Positions 1-9,065 of a stretch of DNA of 20,912 nt are shown piece by piece. Under the pieces are notes generated by a model, which saw only the letters and a list, made by a program, of their open reading frames with translations, had not been told where the DNA came from and did no database searches. How positions within the stretch are numbered: position 1 is the first letter of the stretch; each line of letters opens with the position of its first letter. The DNA comes from Ochromonadaceae sp. CCMP2298. Lineage: Eukaryota; Sar; Synurophyceae; Ochromonadales; Ochromonadaceae. The position numbers were made by a program, and so were the translations under genes. Where the stretch lies: contig MU633869.1 in assembly GCA_026770595.1 (NCBI GenBank), positions 1 to 20,912 of the forward strand. The letters are read 5' to 3'.

Positions 1-751
1 CAAGAGCGTACGCAGGCAGGGCGAACTCCCAGTATCGGAACGACTTAGATTCGGACAGCTCCACCACCGTGTTTTCTATTATGTCGTCGAATTCGAAGGA
101 TGTCGTGTTCGTGCCTTCGATGCTGCTAATCATGCTGGGCGCGCCCGTATCCGCATACACGATTTTCTTTCCCATGGTGCTGAGCACAGACCCAACGATC
201 GGCGAGACCGTGAAGCCAGCGTACTGCAAGGCATTCAGAAAACCCATTGTTTCCGTGCGCTGCGAGGGAGGCACTCGTTCTGCGACGAAGCTGCGCGTAA
301 CTCCCAAGGACCCAGATCCGATCCCAAGGGCCAGCTGGGCAGCCAGCAGCCAGTAGAGGTGCCCCAGCAGAAATACGTTCGCCCACAGCAGTGCACTACA
401 ACATAGCACGATGTTGGCAATCAGGAGAGACTGGCGGTGGCGGTAGCGGTCGCAGAAGTAGCCCATTGGGACCGTCACCATTAGTCTCCCCAGAGAAAAA
501 GCAGCCACGGTGTACCCGAGCGAAAGTACGCCCCCGCCCAGTTCGTGACACAGCGCCCACAAGACGGGAAACAGCATTCCGCGAGCACAGTCGCCGACGA
601 ATATGATGAATCCCACTGTAAGCACGGAAGCGCTCCACTGCGGTGCTGGGGATGCTGGGGAGTCGGCCTTCGCCTCTTGGTCCGCAGCAGTGGATGTGGC
701 GGCGCGATTCCCGCCCTCGTCCATCTCCACTGCATCGTACCTGAGACTCAT
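1..751 (-). CDS. Major facilitator superfamily transporter, MFSD8/CLN7-like, N-terminal part (runs off the window)
   Basis: The minus-strand frame is open from the ATG at 751 down to base 1 (about 250 codons, no stop), so the gene is partial and its C-terminal half lies outside the window. An in-frame TGA lies upstream at 806-808 with no ATG between, which fixes the start. The first ~40 residues are polar and acidic (MSLRYDAVEMDEGG...), then hydrophobic segments follow. The MFS motif A loop is visible (GYFCDRYRHRQ, matching GxxxDRxxR). Further on comes RSFVAERVPPSQRTETMGF and a glycine-rich helix (YAGFTVSPIVGS), the arrangement I associate with MFSD8/SPX-type MFS proteins. After it is a polar loop rich in Thr, Ser and Glu. 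MFSD8 relatives sit in lysosomal or vacuolar membranes; the substrate cannot be read from sequence. No intron is evident. Family is fairly sure, subfamily is inference. Confidence 0.75.
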   Translation of the reverse strand, partial: MSLRYDAVEMDEGGNRAATSTAADQEAKADSPASPAPQWSASVLTVGFIIFVGDCARGMLFPVLWALCHELGGGVLSLGYTVAAFSLGRLMVTVPMGYFCDRYRHRQSLLIANIVLCCSALLWANVFLLGHLYWLLAAQLALGIGSGSLGVTRSFVAERVPPSQRTETMGFLNALQYAGFTVSPIVGSVLSTMGKKIVYADTGAPSMISSIEGTNTTSFEFDDIIENTVVELSESKSFRYWEFALPAYAL

Positions 752-1178
752 GGGAGCAAATACAATCCCCGAGAACGGGTTGGGAGAATGTTCCGCTGAA
801 GCTGTTCATCATTGGGAATAGCGTGGTGGTGCAGTCATAAAAGTCAAGAAAGTGTACCTATTCCTCATCCGAATTGATTTTGAGCGTTTCACTTCGAATC
901 TAGAATCAATATGGGCGCTGTTTGTATATATTGGGTTACATAAACTGTGTCAATTTACAAGGATGCTCAAGTTTCGATCTCCGTTCGTTCGTCATCAAAA
1001 CGCCGGGGCCTCCACCAACCCGGCGTTGGTCAGTTGGTGCACCGATCACACACCACAACAAAGCAACACTCTCAGTCCCAAAGCCATTCTCTCATTTGGA
1101 TTGAGGTCTTCCTTCTGCGCGCTTCACGGATTGCTCAACTTCTGCGGAATCAGAAAGATATAGGAATATAATCTCACA
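752..1178. promoter_or_regulatory. Divergent intergenic region between the MFS and DCC genes
   Basis: This 427-base gap lies between two head-to-head start codons and must hold both 5' UTRs and promoters. A TATATA core (TGTATATATTGG, about 922-933) lies about 170 bases from the MFS start and 250 from the DCC start; a second AT-rich patch (AGGAATATAA) lies just before the DCC ATG. No ORF here has recognisable content. Which core serves which gene is not decidable from sequence. Confidence 0.35.
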
Positions 1179-1796
1179 ATGCTGTCCACGCCATCTACAT
1201 GGCTCCGGCTGGTCACGCTGGTGGCCCTCCTGATCATGATATCTGCGTTTCGGCACCCCATTTCACAAGCTTCCTTCGTAAGAACTCTGTCACGGTCTGC
1301 AAAGGGGATGGTTGCCTACAAGTCTCAGAGCGCGAACGGCGTCGACCTAGGAACGATTGACCTGCTCTACGACTCGGACTGCCCGATCTGTAGGATGGAG
1401 GTGGCCTTTTTGAAGAAGCGCGATGTGGGTAACAGGATAAAGTTTACGGATCTATCTGCAGCTGACTACGATGCGTCTCAGCACGGAAATGTTGCATTCG
1501 AGCGTGGCATGCGCAAGATCCGCGCAGTGATGCCAGAGGGGGAGGTGGTCACGGGCATGGAGGTGTTCAGGCAGACGTACAATGCCATCGGGCTGGGCTG
1601 GGTGTTCGCAGTCACGCAATTGCCGGTGGTTGGAAGTTTAGCGGATTATATGTACGATCTGTGGGCGGAGAACCGGCTGCGCATCACGGGCAGGGGAGAG
1701 ATGGCTGATATGCTGAGGGAACGAGCTGAGGCGCTGAAGAACAATGAGGAGGCCGAGTGCGATACAGATGCCTGCGAGATAGACTGGGATGAGTGA
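1179..1796 (+). CDS. DCC-family (DUF393) thiol-disulfide oxidoreductase, predicted plastid-targeted
   Basis: Single-exon gene of 205 residues. Residues 60-71 carry the family signature DLLYDSDCPICR: a D-x-D-C-P-x-C motif with the redox pair Cys68/Cys71 in a thioredoxin-like fold. The remaining domain (IKFTDLSA, a central VMPEGEVVTGMEVFR block, a hydrophobic helix near 148-160) matches the usual length of DCC proteins. Residues 9-23 form a hydrophobic signal peptide ending in ISA, followed by Phe24-Arg-His-Pro and a Ser/Arg-rich, acid-free stretch to about residue 48. An Ala|Phe junction of this kind is the bipartite leader that carries proteins into complex red-lineage plastids. The tail holds two extra Cys in a very acidic context (AECDTDACEIDWDE). 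The redox role is family knowledge; the substrate is unknown. The start is the first ATG (TCACAATG) and is supported by the leader. Confidence 0.85.
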   Translation: MLSTPSTWLRLVTLVALLIMISAFRHPISQASFVRTLSRSAKGMVAYKSQSANGVDLGTIDLLYDSDCPICRMEVAFLKKRDVGNRIKFTDLSAADYDASQHGNVAFERGMRKIRAVMPEGEVVTGMEVFRQTYNAIGLGWVFAVTQLPVVGSLADYMYDLWAENRLRITGRGEMADMLRERAEALKNNEEAECDTDACEIDWDE

Positions 1797-2123
1797 GGTT
1801 GCCGCAAACTGTTGAAGTGACAGACACACTGTATATAAAAACGCGCCCATCAACACGTCGACATGTGTACATACAACGCGCCCATCAAACTTGTGCGAGG
1901 TATTTACAAGCGCGCCATCTGACACATGAAGGTGTGCAAGACTATCGGTCCGAAAAAGTTCTCATTCAACCCATAAATTAAGAAGCGTTGATTTTCGATG
2001 CATAAAAGATAATATATTTTGATTACATTTTGCACAAATTTGTTCGCGATCGAATAGTTCGCAGCGGGATTATGGGTGGGAGGATGCAATACAGATATAT
2101 GCCGAGGCCTGCTATCCGAGTGC
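1797..2123. other. Convergent 3' intergenic region with a short direct repeat
   Basis: The DCC gene and the papain-like gene end towards each other across this 327-base gap, so it should hold two 3' UTRs. A 13-base direct repeat ACGCGCCCATCAA occurs at 1841-1853 and 1876-1888, with a weaker third relative near 1908-1920. The right half (1970-2060) is AT-rich. No canonical AATAAA was seen on either strand; ATAAA-like words occur near 1974 and 2002. No gene is supported. Confidence 0.4.
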
Positions 2124-2897
2124 TTATGATCGCACCAGCTCTCGCACAAATCTACTGAAGTCCTGGCAGTTCCGAGTGTACAGGTTGATAGGCCCGTTCC
2201 ACTCTTGCCTGATGATTCGCAGAGCATTTATCATATCCGGATTCGTATCTATCGAATCTTTTCTCGTTGTTGCTTTCGAGCCGGCGCTATCCGCCACGTC
2301 CATGAGGTCAGACGCAATGGCCAGTGCTACGCGGTCTCTGCCTGTACAAGGGGTGGAAGTAAAGGCAAACCACATTAGCCAAGAGGAGTACGGGGAGGGG
2401 TCGGACAGAGGAGAGTGCTTTGTATGCTTACATGGGATGTACTCGGTCCGCAAGCGAGCAGGGACGTCCTTGCCCAGCAGCATGCGCATCAGCACAAAAG
2501 GAGACCGCTTGTCTGCTGGCGAAAAGTCTAGAATGTACGCGCCCTCTCCTTCGTCGGCCATGCTCTCGACGACTACGAAGTGGTGTAGCTTCAAAAACGG
2601 CAACACCTGCCCAGAGACCAGAGTGTTAAGCATTGTGTGTGTGGAACGTGACGGTTGATGGTTATCCGAGAATGGACCTCTACTTACCTCTACTACAGGA
2701 CCAGGGATAATGCTAACTCGCAAAGCTGGGGTGTTCTGTGCTCTGCCCATGCTTTGCCCATGGAGGGCTGATCCAGTCCTCGCCGTTCTGGTGCCCACGC
2801 GGCCACCACTACAGCGGTACGAGCATGCTGGAGAGGAAAGAACCAGGATCACTACCAAGCACCGGATGATAGAGAGCACGCCTGCGCTGCGGCGCAT
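2124..2897 (-). CDS. Papain-like (His...NCxxF) protein of unknown function with N-terminal signal sequence; two exons
   Basis: I read exon 1 as 2897-2688 and exon 2 as 2606-2124, with an 81-nt phase-0 intron (2687-2607: GTAAGT donor, CTTAAC branch-like site, GGGCAG acceptor). Spliced length is 230 residues; unspliced reading adds 27 residues of no evident character. The N-terminus is a hydrophobic signal sequence (about residues 9-24, ending near SSPACS), followed by an Arg/Thr/Ser-rich, acid-poor stretch, so secretion or plastid import is possible. The body has LKLHHFVVVE (His78/His79), YILDFSP, LLGKDVPARLR and, near the end, the NCQDF motif with Cys217. A His followed by NC-x-x-F is the permuted papain/NlpC-LRAT style arrangement. 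I recall plant and algal proteins of unknown function with a similar LDF...LLGK...C pattern, from memory only. No enzymatic activity can be assigned. Confidence 0.65.
   Translation of the reverse strand: MRRSAGVLSIIRCLVVILVLSSPACSYRCSGGRVGTRTARTGSALHGQSMGRAQNTPALRVSIIPGPVVEVSRGPFSDNHQPSRSTHTMLNTLVSGQVLPFLKLHHFVVVESMADEGEGAYILDFSPADKRSPFVLMRMLLGKDVPARLRTEYIPCKHTKHSPLSDPSPYSSWLMWFAFTSTPCTGRDRVALAIASDLMDVADSAGSKATTRKDSIDTNPDMINALRIIRQEWNGPINLYTRNCQDFSRFVRELVRS
2607..2687 (-). other. Predicted 81-nt stop-free intron in the papain-like gene
   Basis: The donor is GAG|GTAAGT at 2687 and the acceptor is GGGCAG|GTG at 2607, with CTTAAC about 20 nt upstream of the acceptor. The length is a multiple of three with no in-frame stop, so retention would add 27 residues rather than truncate. 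The splice words are strong; there is no transcript evidence. Confidence 0.65.
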
Positions 2898-3395
2898 GCT
2901 CGCTCGGCGGCGGCTAGCTACCCCCTCTGTCTACGGTTGCGCCGGCTCGAGCCTGACCTCCACCCTGCTCAGCAAGCAAGCCAAAAGGAGAGAAGTGAGG
3001 GGGAGGCTGCCACTTTCGTCGCACACCTTCTAAAAATCACACCTTCAACTGGGACTTTCCCCTCTTCTGGGATTCTGCACTGTCTCTTTTTTTGCCAATA
3101 CCGCCAAAACCCCAATTTAATCCAGTCTTTTAGACATGTAGTACACATTCGTCGGCTGGAATTTAGATTTTGCCGACTTTTCGCGGGCGTTTGGCCACAA
3201 ACTTCCATCTTGGAGGAAATTTGGAACCACCACAAAAGAGACCCGCAGTTGCCGCGGAATCTAAGTACTCTGCTCACAATTCCAAGCAACAAGGCTGGCA
3301 ATTAAGGGATAATCGAATCGATTCATCGACACCGGCAGCGACCGACCCTCACAGGAGACAACTGATATAAAGCGCAAAAAAGAAGGAAGTGGACA
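2898..3395. promoter_or_regulatory. Divergent intergenic region between the papain-like gene and DDX6
   Basis: This gap of about 500 bases separates two head-to-head starts. It contains GGGACTTTCC at 3051-3060, T-rich runs (3086-3096), a 10-base palindrome GAATCGATTC at 3315-3324, and an A-rich stretch just before the DDX6 ATG. Frames through it encode nothing recognisable. Treated as shared promoter plus 5' UTRs; no individual site is proven. Confidence 0.35.
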
Positions 3396-4958
3396 ATGGC
3401 AGAAGTACAGAAAGCACCAGCAGCAGGAGGCAGTGATTGGCAAAATACGTTAAAACAGCCTGTGAAGGACACACGCGTGCAGACTGAGGTGCGTTGATAA
3501 GTCTAATTATTCTGCAGTTGATCCGCAGCCTCATATTTATATCCTCCATTCCATTTCCTATTCTCCACAGGATGTGACCGCGACCAAGGGCCACGAATTT
3601 GAGGACTACTACCTCAAGAGGGAATTGTTGATGGGCATTTTCGAGAAGGGGTTTGAGAAGCCTTCTCCTATTCAAGAGGAGGCGATCCCCATCATTCTCG
3701 CCGGTAAGGACGTTCTTGCTCGCGCGAAGAATGGAACTGGCAAGACTGCGGCATTCATTATCCCCTGCCTCGAGAAGGTCGACAACACAGTGGCAAAAAT
3801 TCAAGGTACGTGCCGAGGCTTTCTATTTTATTTTAGGAGTATATATCTATCTGCCACGCCTCGATGACTTTACAGCTCCCTCTACCGAAAATTTGTGACG
3901 GAAAAATCTAACAGACCGGAATCATTAGTGTTAACAATGAGAGGCTATGCAGAAATCCACTGACGCCCTTACACCCTTTCGCTCCGCCTTAATAACCGCA
4001 ACTAATCCGTCTCTCCCCTGTCTCTGTGTATATTTCCCATCTAGTGCTGATGCTCGTGCCCACAAGAGAGCTGGCTCTGCAGACGTCCGCTATCGTGATG
4101 GAGATTAGCAAGCACATGGAGATCCAGGTCATGGCCTCCACGGGGGGGACCAATCTGCGCGACGATATTATCCGCCTCTACTCGCCCGTGCACGTGGTAG
4201 TGGCCACCCCTGGGCGCATCCACGACCTGTCTGAGAAGGGCGTGGCGGACCTGAGCTCGTGCAAGATCATAGTGATGGACGAAGCCGACAAGCTGCTGTC
4301 CCCGGAGTTCAGCGAGGTGCTGGAAGCGCTCATCAGCAAGTGCATGCCTGACCGCCAGATCTGCCTGTTCTCTGCGACCTTCCCTGTGGCCGTGAAGGGC
4401 TTCAAGCAGAGGCACCTGCCCAACGCCTACATCATCAACCTGATGGACGAGCTGACCCTCAAGGGCATCACCCAGTACTACGCCTTCGTGGAGGAGAAGC
4501 AGAAGGTGCACTGCCTCAACACGCTCTTCGCCAAGCTCGACATAAACCAGAGCATCATCTTCTGCAACAGCGTGAACCGCGTAGAGCTGCTGGCCAAGAA
4601 AATCACCGAGCTGGGCTACAGCTGCTTCTACATTCACGCCAAGATGAAGCAGGCAGACCGCAACCGCGTATTCCACGAGTTCCGCAACGGCGCCACGCGC
4701 CACCTGGTGTGCTCTGACCTGTTCACGCGCGGTATCGACATCCAGTCCGTGAACGTGGTGGTCAACTTCGACTTCCCCAAGACCGCAGAGACCTACCTGC
4801 ACCGCATCGGCCGCTCGGGTCGTTTCGGCCACCTGGGTCTGGCTATCAACCTCATCACCTACGAGGACCGCTTCTCGCTCTACAAGATCGAGCAGGAGCT
4901 GAGCACGGAGATCAAGCCCATCCCTGCGTCCATCGACCGCAACCTCTACTGCAAATAA
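3396..4958 (+). CDS. DDX6/DHH1: DEAD-box RNA helicase DDX6/Dhh1 (mRNA decapping and P-body factor); three exons
   Basis: Exons are 3396-3488, 3571-3805 and 4045-4958, giving 413 residues. Intron 1 (3489-3570, GTGCGT...CCACAG, phase 0) and intron 2 (3806-4044, GTACGT...CATCTAG, phase 1) join cleanly; the second restores [13 protein letters not shown]. All DEAD-box motifs are present: Q motif (GFEKPSPIQ, ~59), I (AKNGTGKT, 83-90), Ia (PTRELALQ), TPGR, II (DEAD, 188-191), III (SAT, 219-221), IV (IIFCNS), V ([19 protein letters not shown]), VI (HRIGRSGR, 362-369). The flanking [12 protein letters not shown] and the terminal [14 protein letters not shown] are specific to the DDX6/Dhh1/Me31B branch. 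The protein remodels mRNPs and couples translational repression to decapping in the cytoplasm. It lacks the long low-complexity extensions of some animal and yeast orthologues. The ATG at 3396 has a good context (ACAATGG) and follows the A-rich leader. Confidence 0.93.
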
Positions 4959-6786
4959 GGGGTCGGTCGACAGAGGGTCCCAGGCAGTGTTGACGTCTGC
5001 CCGCACGCAGGTGTGGTGTCCGGAGCTTCCAGACTCCAAATAATTGGCTCAGGATTCCACACCACCACTAGTGTGCGGGTGGCGGAAGCGCTGTCTAGTA
5101 GACTCTCTGCCCCCTTCATCTCTCCACCACTACACAACACTACCTCCTTTCTGAACTCTAATACTCACTACACACTGTACATATCATCGGGCGGGCACCA
5201 AGGTCTCGCTGGGTCGACGGGTTTTCGGCATAGAAGCGGGCTACTACCATGGCGCTGTGTTGATAAAGTGCCCCAGCGGTGGGCTGGACGCGACAAGGGG
5301 GGATTTTTAGACGTGGGAGGCACCGGCCACAAATTAGGGCTTGCTTCAGGGCCACGAAGACAGACACACTTGATGAGCAAGTTGTGTGGTAGTTTACAGC
5401 GGGACACATCCCCGAGGCACGGTGTAGCGGTTAGTGGGGGTGTCCCAGCAGCCAGGGCGTATATACGGAGGCCCTGGGCATTGGATGGGATTAGTTGGGA
5501 ACTGTGTTTTTACCTGTTGGGCTCGTGTGTTTGTGTCGGCGACACGGGGCGGCAGGGTAATAGACAGTACATCTCGGGACGCTGGTCAGTGCAGCACCTA
5601 CGACGAGACGCGCCAGTGTATATATTACGCTCTCATCCACTGATCAGTACTCAGCGTTCAGTGTATGGTGAGTCGGTGGGGCGCGGCGTGAAGACAACTC
5701 CGGTAACTACAACACCCGGAAGCGGTGTCCACTCGTGCAGCGAGGAGATCAATCGTTGCACGGCGTTGCACAAATTCAAGAGACTCGCGACGGTGTCGGG
5801 CAGCCGCGGCTTCGGCGGTCCTTTGCGGGCCGTCGAAAATAAGAGGCGCCCCGCCGCGGAGACACTCACGCAACAGAGGGCGGCTGCACATTATTCGCGA
5901 TACGGCGCTGCAGCAGTCGCCACGTATTCTGTGGGGGAGTTTCAACAGAGGCATTTTTTAATCGCCACAGTGAGATCAAAGATAGGGAACTTGAATCAGC
6001 TGGGCAGATGAAAGGGACAGCAGCAGCCGCAGCAGTCTCGGGCGATGGACTCTACAACCATCTGCCTACCGCCTAAACCGGACGCCGTGCAGGCATTGCT
6101 CGCATAGCAGCATAGGCGTCCGTACCTCGATATCGCATCTCACCTTCGGGTCGGGTGTGAACTTTTTGCCGCGATCCGTCAGTTACGGGGGGAAACCCCT
6201 GTGGCTGTTGCGGGTGATACACAGCTCAGCACTGCCTCGTGCAGTGCACTTCCTCCTTCTATCCTCTACCTCTGCACCCCCTACCCCTATACCTTCACCT
6301 CTGTATCACCCTCGGTCGCACCGGAGCCCTATAGGAGCTCCAATACGAACCACACTCCTTTTCTTCCTCCTCTCTAGCCCTAATTTCTACTCCTAACCCT
6401 CCTTTCGAGAGTTTTTATTTTGCTTATATTTGTATCGTGGCTATGACGAGCGCTTTCCACTGAAGCCTTGTCTTGTCGTAAGTCACGCATTAAGCAGAAT
6501 TTCTTTCGATCTGTCCGCTGCTGGGTATTCTCCTTTTACAGTTTTAATTCTAGTGTAGCAGCCGAACTAAAATATACTGCGGTGCTTTGCTGAAATAATG
6601 CAGTCATTCTATCACAGCACTTTCTGGACCCATATTTTCCCTTGCAGTCCACAGCGCTTTCAACCAGAAAAGAGGGGGTTACACTGTAACGACAATGACA
6701 ATGACCGTACGTTTGACCCGGGCGCCAGTCTGCGTGGTACAAACCGCCGAAGTTCCTGAAAGAGGTAGGAAGGGGGTCTTGGGTGG

Positions 6787-6796
6787 TTCCCAAGAA
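6787..6796. promoter_or_regulatory. TTCCCAAGAA element upstream of mtHSP70, copy 1
   Basis: TTCCCAAGAA is an inverted TTC...GAA pair and lies 179 bases before the mtHSP70 ATG. A second copy is at 6888-6897. Heat-shock elements are built from inverted GAA/TTC units, but usually with two bases between, not four. The functional call is therefore weak. Confidence 0.25.
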
Positions 6797-6887
6797 CAAG
6801 CAGAACTGGCGATTGTTCTTTGGACACTGCTTCTTTCGTGGGAAGATCGCCAGCTCGGTGGCCGAGACCTGTGGACGTGTGCATCGC

Positions 6888-6897
6888 TTCCCAAGAA
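6888..6897. promoter_or_regulatory. TTCCCAAGAA element upstream of mtHSP70, copy 2
   Basis: Identical to the copy at 6787-6796 and 78 bases before the ATG. The two copies are 101 bases apart. Possible heat-shock-factor half-site pair; could also be chance. Confidence 0.25.
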
Positions 6898-6974
6898 GTG
6901 TCATTGTTGCAAGTCCACCCTGCTCTGCCAGAACGGGTCCGTAGAAATTTGTTCCATCCACCACTGAGCAGCCC

Positions 6975-9065
6975 ATGTTGTCACGCAGCTTCTCTCTGGC
7001 CAACAAGGTGAGCCACCTGCAACTGCCCTTGCTAGCTTCAATCTACCCCAGTCTCGCTTTTCAACCCCCGCGTCTGACCCTCCATTCCCCTCTCCCTTGC
7101 ACCTTGCATGCACAGGCCTCGCGTCAGTTGGCCCCTCAGCAGAAGTGGCGCAACTTCCACGCCTCCATGGGCGTGCGCGCCACCGACGTTGGCGACATCA
7201 TCGGCATCGACCTGGGCACCACCAACAGTTGCGTGGCCATCATGGAGGGCAAGGCGCCCAGAGTGATCGAGAACGCGGAGGGAGTGCGCACCACTCCCTC
7301 GGTGGTGGCGTTCACCAAGGACGGCGAGCGGCTAGTGGGCCAGGCGGCCAAGAGGCAGGCCGTTACCAACCCCACCAACACGCTCTCCGCAGTCAAGCGC
7401 CTCATCGGCCGCTCCTTCGAGGAGAAGCTGGTGAAGGACATCAAGAAGATCGTGCCCTACAAGCTGGTCAAGGCGGACGGCTCTGACGACTGCTGGGTGG
7501 AGGCGCAGGGCGTGAAGTACTCGCCTTCGCAGATCGGCTCCATGGTGCTCGGCAAGATGAAGGAGACGGCGGAGGGCTTCCTGGGCCGCCCCGTGTCCAA
7601 GGCGGTCATCACCGTGCCTGCCTACTTTAACGACAACCAGCGACAAGCCACCAAGGACGCGGGCAAGATCGCTGGCCTGGAGGTGATGCGCATCATCAAC
7701 GAGCCCACCGCTGCCGCACTCGCATACGGCCTCGAGAAGGCGGACGGCAAGACCATCGCCGTGTTCGACCTGGGCGGCGGCACCTTCGATATCTCTATCC
7801 TAGAGATCAACGGGGGCGTGTTCGAGGTCAAGGCTACCAACGGAGACACCATGCTGGGCGGGGAGGACTTCGACGAGAACCTGCTCAAGTACCTTCTAGC
7901 CGAGTTCAAGAAGGAGTCTGGCCTGGACCTTTCCAACGACCCCCTAGCCATGCAGCGCCTACGCGAGGCGGCCGAGAAGGCCAAGCGCGAGTTGGACGGT
8001 CTTTCTTCCACTGAGATCTCTCTGCCCTTCATCACGGCGGACGCTACGGGCCCCAAGCACCTGAACGTGCGCCTCACCAAGGCCAAGTTCGAGTCACTCG
8101 TGGAGGAGCTGGTGCAGCGCACCCTTTCCCCCTGCAAGACCTGCCTCAAGGACAGTGGGGTGAAGAAGACCGAGTTGAACGAGGTGTTGTTGGTGGGCGG
8201 CATGACGCGCATGCCCAAGGTGCAGGAGACAGTGGAGACCTTCTTCGGCCGCAAGCCCTCCAAGGGAGTCAACCCCGACGAGGTCGTGGCCATGGGTGCG
8301 GCCATCCAGGGAGGCGTGCTGCGCGGTGACGTGAAGGACATCCTGCTGCTGGATGTGACACCGCTCAGCCTGGGACTGGAGACTCTGGGCGGCGTGTTCA
8401 CCCGTCTGATCAACCGCAACACCACCATCCCCACGAAGAAGGCGCAGACCTTCTCCACCGCGGCGGACAACCAGACGCAGGTGCAGATCAAGGTGCTGCA
8501 GGGCGAGAGAGAGATGGCTGTGGACAACAAGTCTCTCGGAGAGTTCGAGCTGGTGGGCATCCCCCCCTCCCCCAGAGGCGTGCCTCAGGTGGAGGTGTCC
8601 TTCGACATCGACGCAGACGGCATCCTGCACGTGTCTGCCAAGGACAAGGCCTCGGGCAAGGAGCAGCGCATCATCATCCAGAGCAGCGGCGGCCTGAGCG
8701 ACAAGGACATCGAGCAGATGGTTAGGGACGCGGAGCAGAACCAGGCTGCCGACCAGGCCCGCAAGGAGGGCGTGGAGGCTCGCAACGAGCTGGACAGCCT
8801 GGTGCACAGCGTCACGAAGAACCTTGCCGAGCACGCAGACAAGCTGGACGACGAGACCAAGGAGGAGGTGGAGAAGGCAGTGGAGACGGCCAAGAAGGTT
8901 GAGGAGGGCGCTGATCTAGAGACGGTGAAGGAGGCTGTCAGCGCGCTGTCCAACGCCAGTATGAAGATCGGGCAGGCGATGTATGGCAAGAAGGACGGCA
9001 AGAAGGAGGAGGAGACGGAGGAGAAGGACGCGGAGTACGAAGACAAGAAGGACGAAAAGAAGTAA
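6975..9065 (+). CDS. HSPA9/mtHSP70: Mitochondrial HSP70 (DnaK-type chaperone); two exons
   Basis: I predict exon 1 at 6975-7007 and exon 2 at 7116-9065, giving 660 residues. The 108-nt intron (7008-7115, AAG|GTGAGC to CATGCACAG|GCC) is preceded by a long pyrimidine tract; it is in frame and stop-free, so unspliced reading inserts 36 residues. Splicing yields an ideal matrix presequence: Arg/Ser-rich, acid-free, ending near QKWRNFHAS. The nucleotide-binding domain has IDLGTTNS (~42-49), [10 protein letters not shown] (~226) and VGGMTRMPK (~372). The interdomain linker ends in [17 protein letters not shown] (~420-436), followed by the substrate-binding beta domain, a helical lid and a Lys/Glu-rich tail. 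[16 protein letters not shown] and the DVTPLS linker are DnaK/mitochondrial-type, not cytosolic or ER. It would drive protein import and folding in the matrix with J-proteins and a GrpE partner. The tail lacks EEVD and KDEL, consistent with this. Confidence 0.95.
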   Translation: MLSRSFSLANKVSHLQLPLLASIYPSLAFQPPRLTLHSPLPCTLHAQASRQLAPQQKWRNFHASMGVRATDVGDIIGIDLGTTNSCVAIMEGKAPRVIENAEGVRTTPSVVAFTKDGERLVGQAAKRQAVTNPTNTLSAVKRLIGRSFEEKLVKDIKKIVPYKLVKADGSDDCWVEAQGVKYSPSQIGSMVLGKMKETAEGFLGRPVSKAVITVPAYFNDNQRQATKDAGKIAGLEVMRIINEPTAAALAYGLEKADGKTIAVFDLGGGTFDISILEINGGVFEVKATNGDTMLGGEDFDENLLKYLLAEFKKESGLDLSNDPLAMQRLREAAEKAKRELDGLSSTEISLPFITADATGPKHLNVRLTKAKFESLVEELVQRTLSPCKTCLKDSGVKKTELNEVLLVGGMTRMPKVQETVETFFGRKPSKGVNPDEVVAMGAAIQGGVLRGDVKDILLLDVTPLSLGLETLGGVFTRLINRNTTIPTKKAQTFSTAADNQTQVQIKVLQGEREMAVDNKSLGEFELVGIPPSPRGVPQVEVSFDIDADGILHVSAKDKASGKEQRIIIQSSGGLSDKDIEQMVRDAEQNQAADQARKEGVEARNELDSLVHSVTKNLAEHADKLDDETKEEVEKAVETAKKVEEGADLETVKEAVSALSNASMKIGQAMYGKKDGKKEEETEEKDAEYEDKKDEKK
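7008..7115 (+). other. Predicted 108-nt stop-free intron within the mtHSP70 presequence
   Basis: Donor AAG|GTGAGC, a C/T-rich tract over 7078-7106 and acceptor GCATGCACAG|GCC. Phase 0, multiple of three, no stop. Removing it changes the N-terminus from a hydrophobic, Pro-rich stretch to a classical mitochondrial leader, which is the main support. Confidence 0.8.

Larger units (their letters stand above)
4959..6974. other. 2-kb intergenic region between DDX6 and mtHSP70; no gene firmly supported
   Basis: This gap holds the DDX6 3' UTR and the mtHSP70 promoter and leader. The plus-strand frame 5013-6011 is open for 332 codons; its first ATG is at 5373 (213 codons). I recognise no domain, the codons lack the strong GC3 bias of both neighbours, and the composition is Ser/Arg/Gly-rich, so I do not call it a gene. 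From 6240 to 6420 the strand is strongly pyrimidine-rich. From 6700 to 6970 GAA/TTC words are frequent. No tRNA B-box, snRNA or other RNA gene signature was found. Confidence 0.5.

Noticed and set aside
4041-5039. 332-codon minus-strand ORF opposite DDX6
   Set aside because: It lies fully antisense to the conserved DDX6 exon 3, is rich in Val/Ala/His/Leu as expected from the complement of GC3-biased codons, and has no domain.
6536-7006. 156-codon minus-strand ORF upstream of mtHSP70
   Set aside because: Overlaps the mtHSP70 start on the opposite strand, has no domain and no codon bias.
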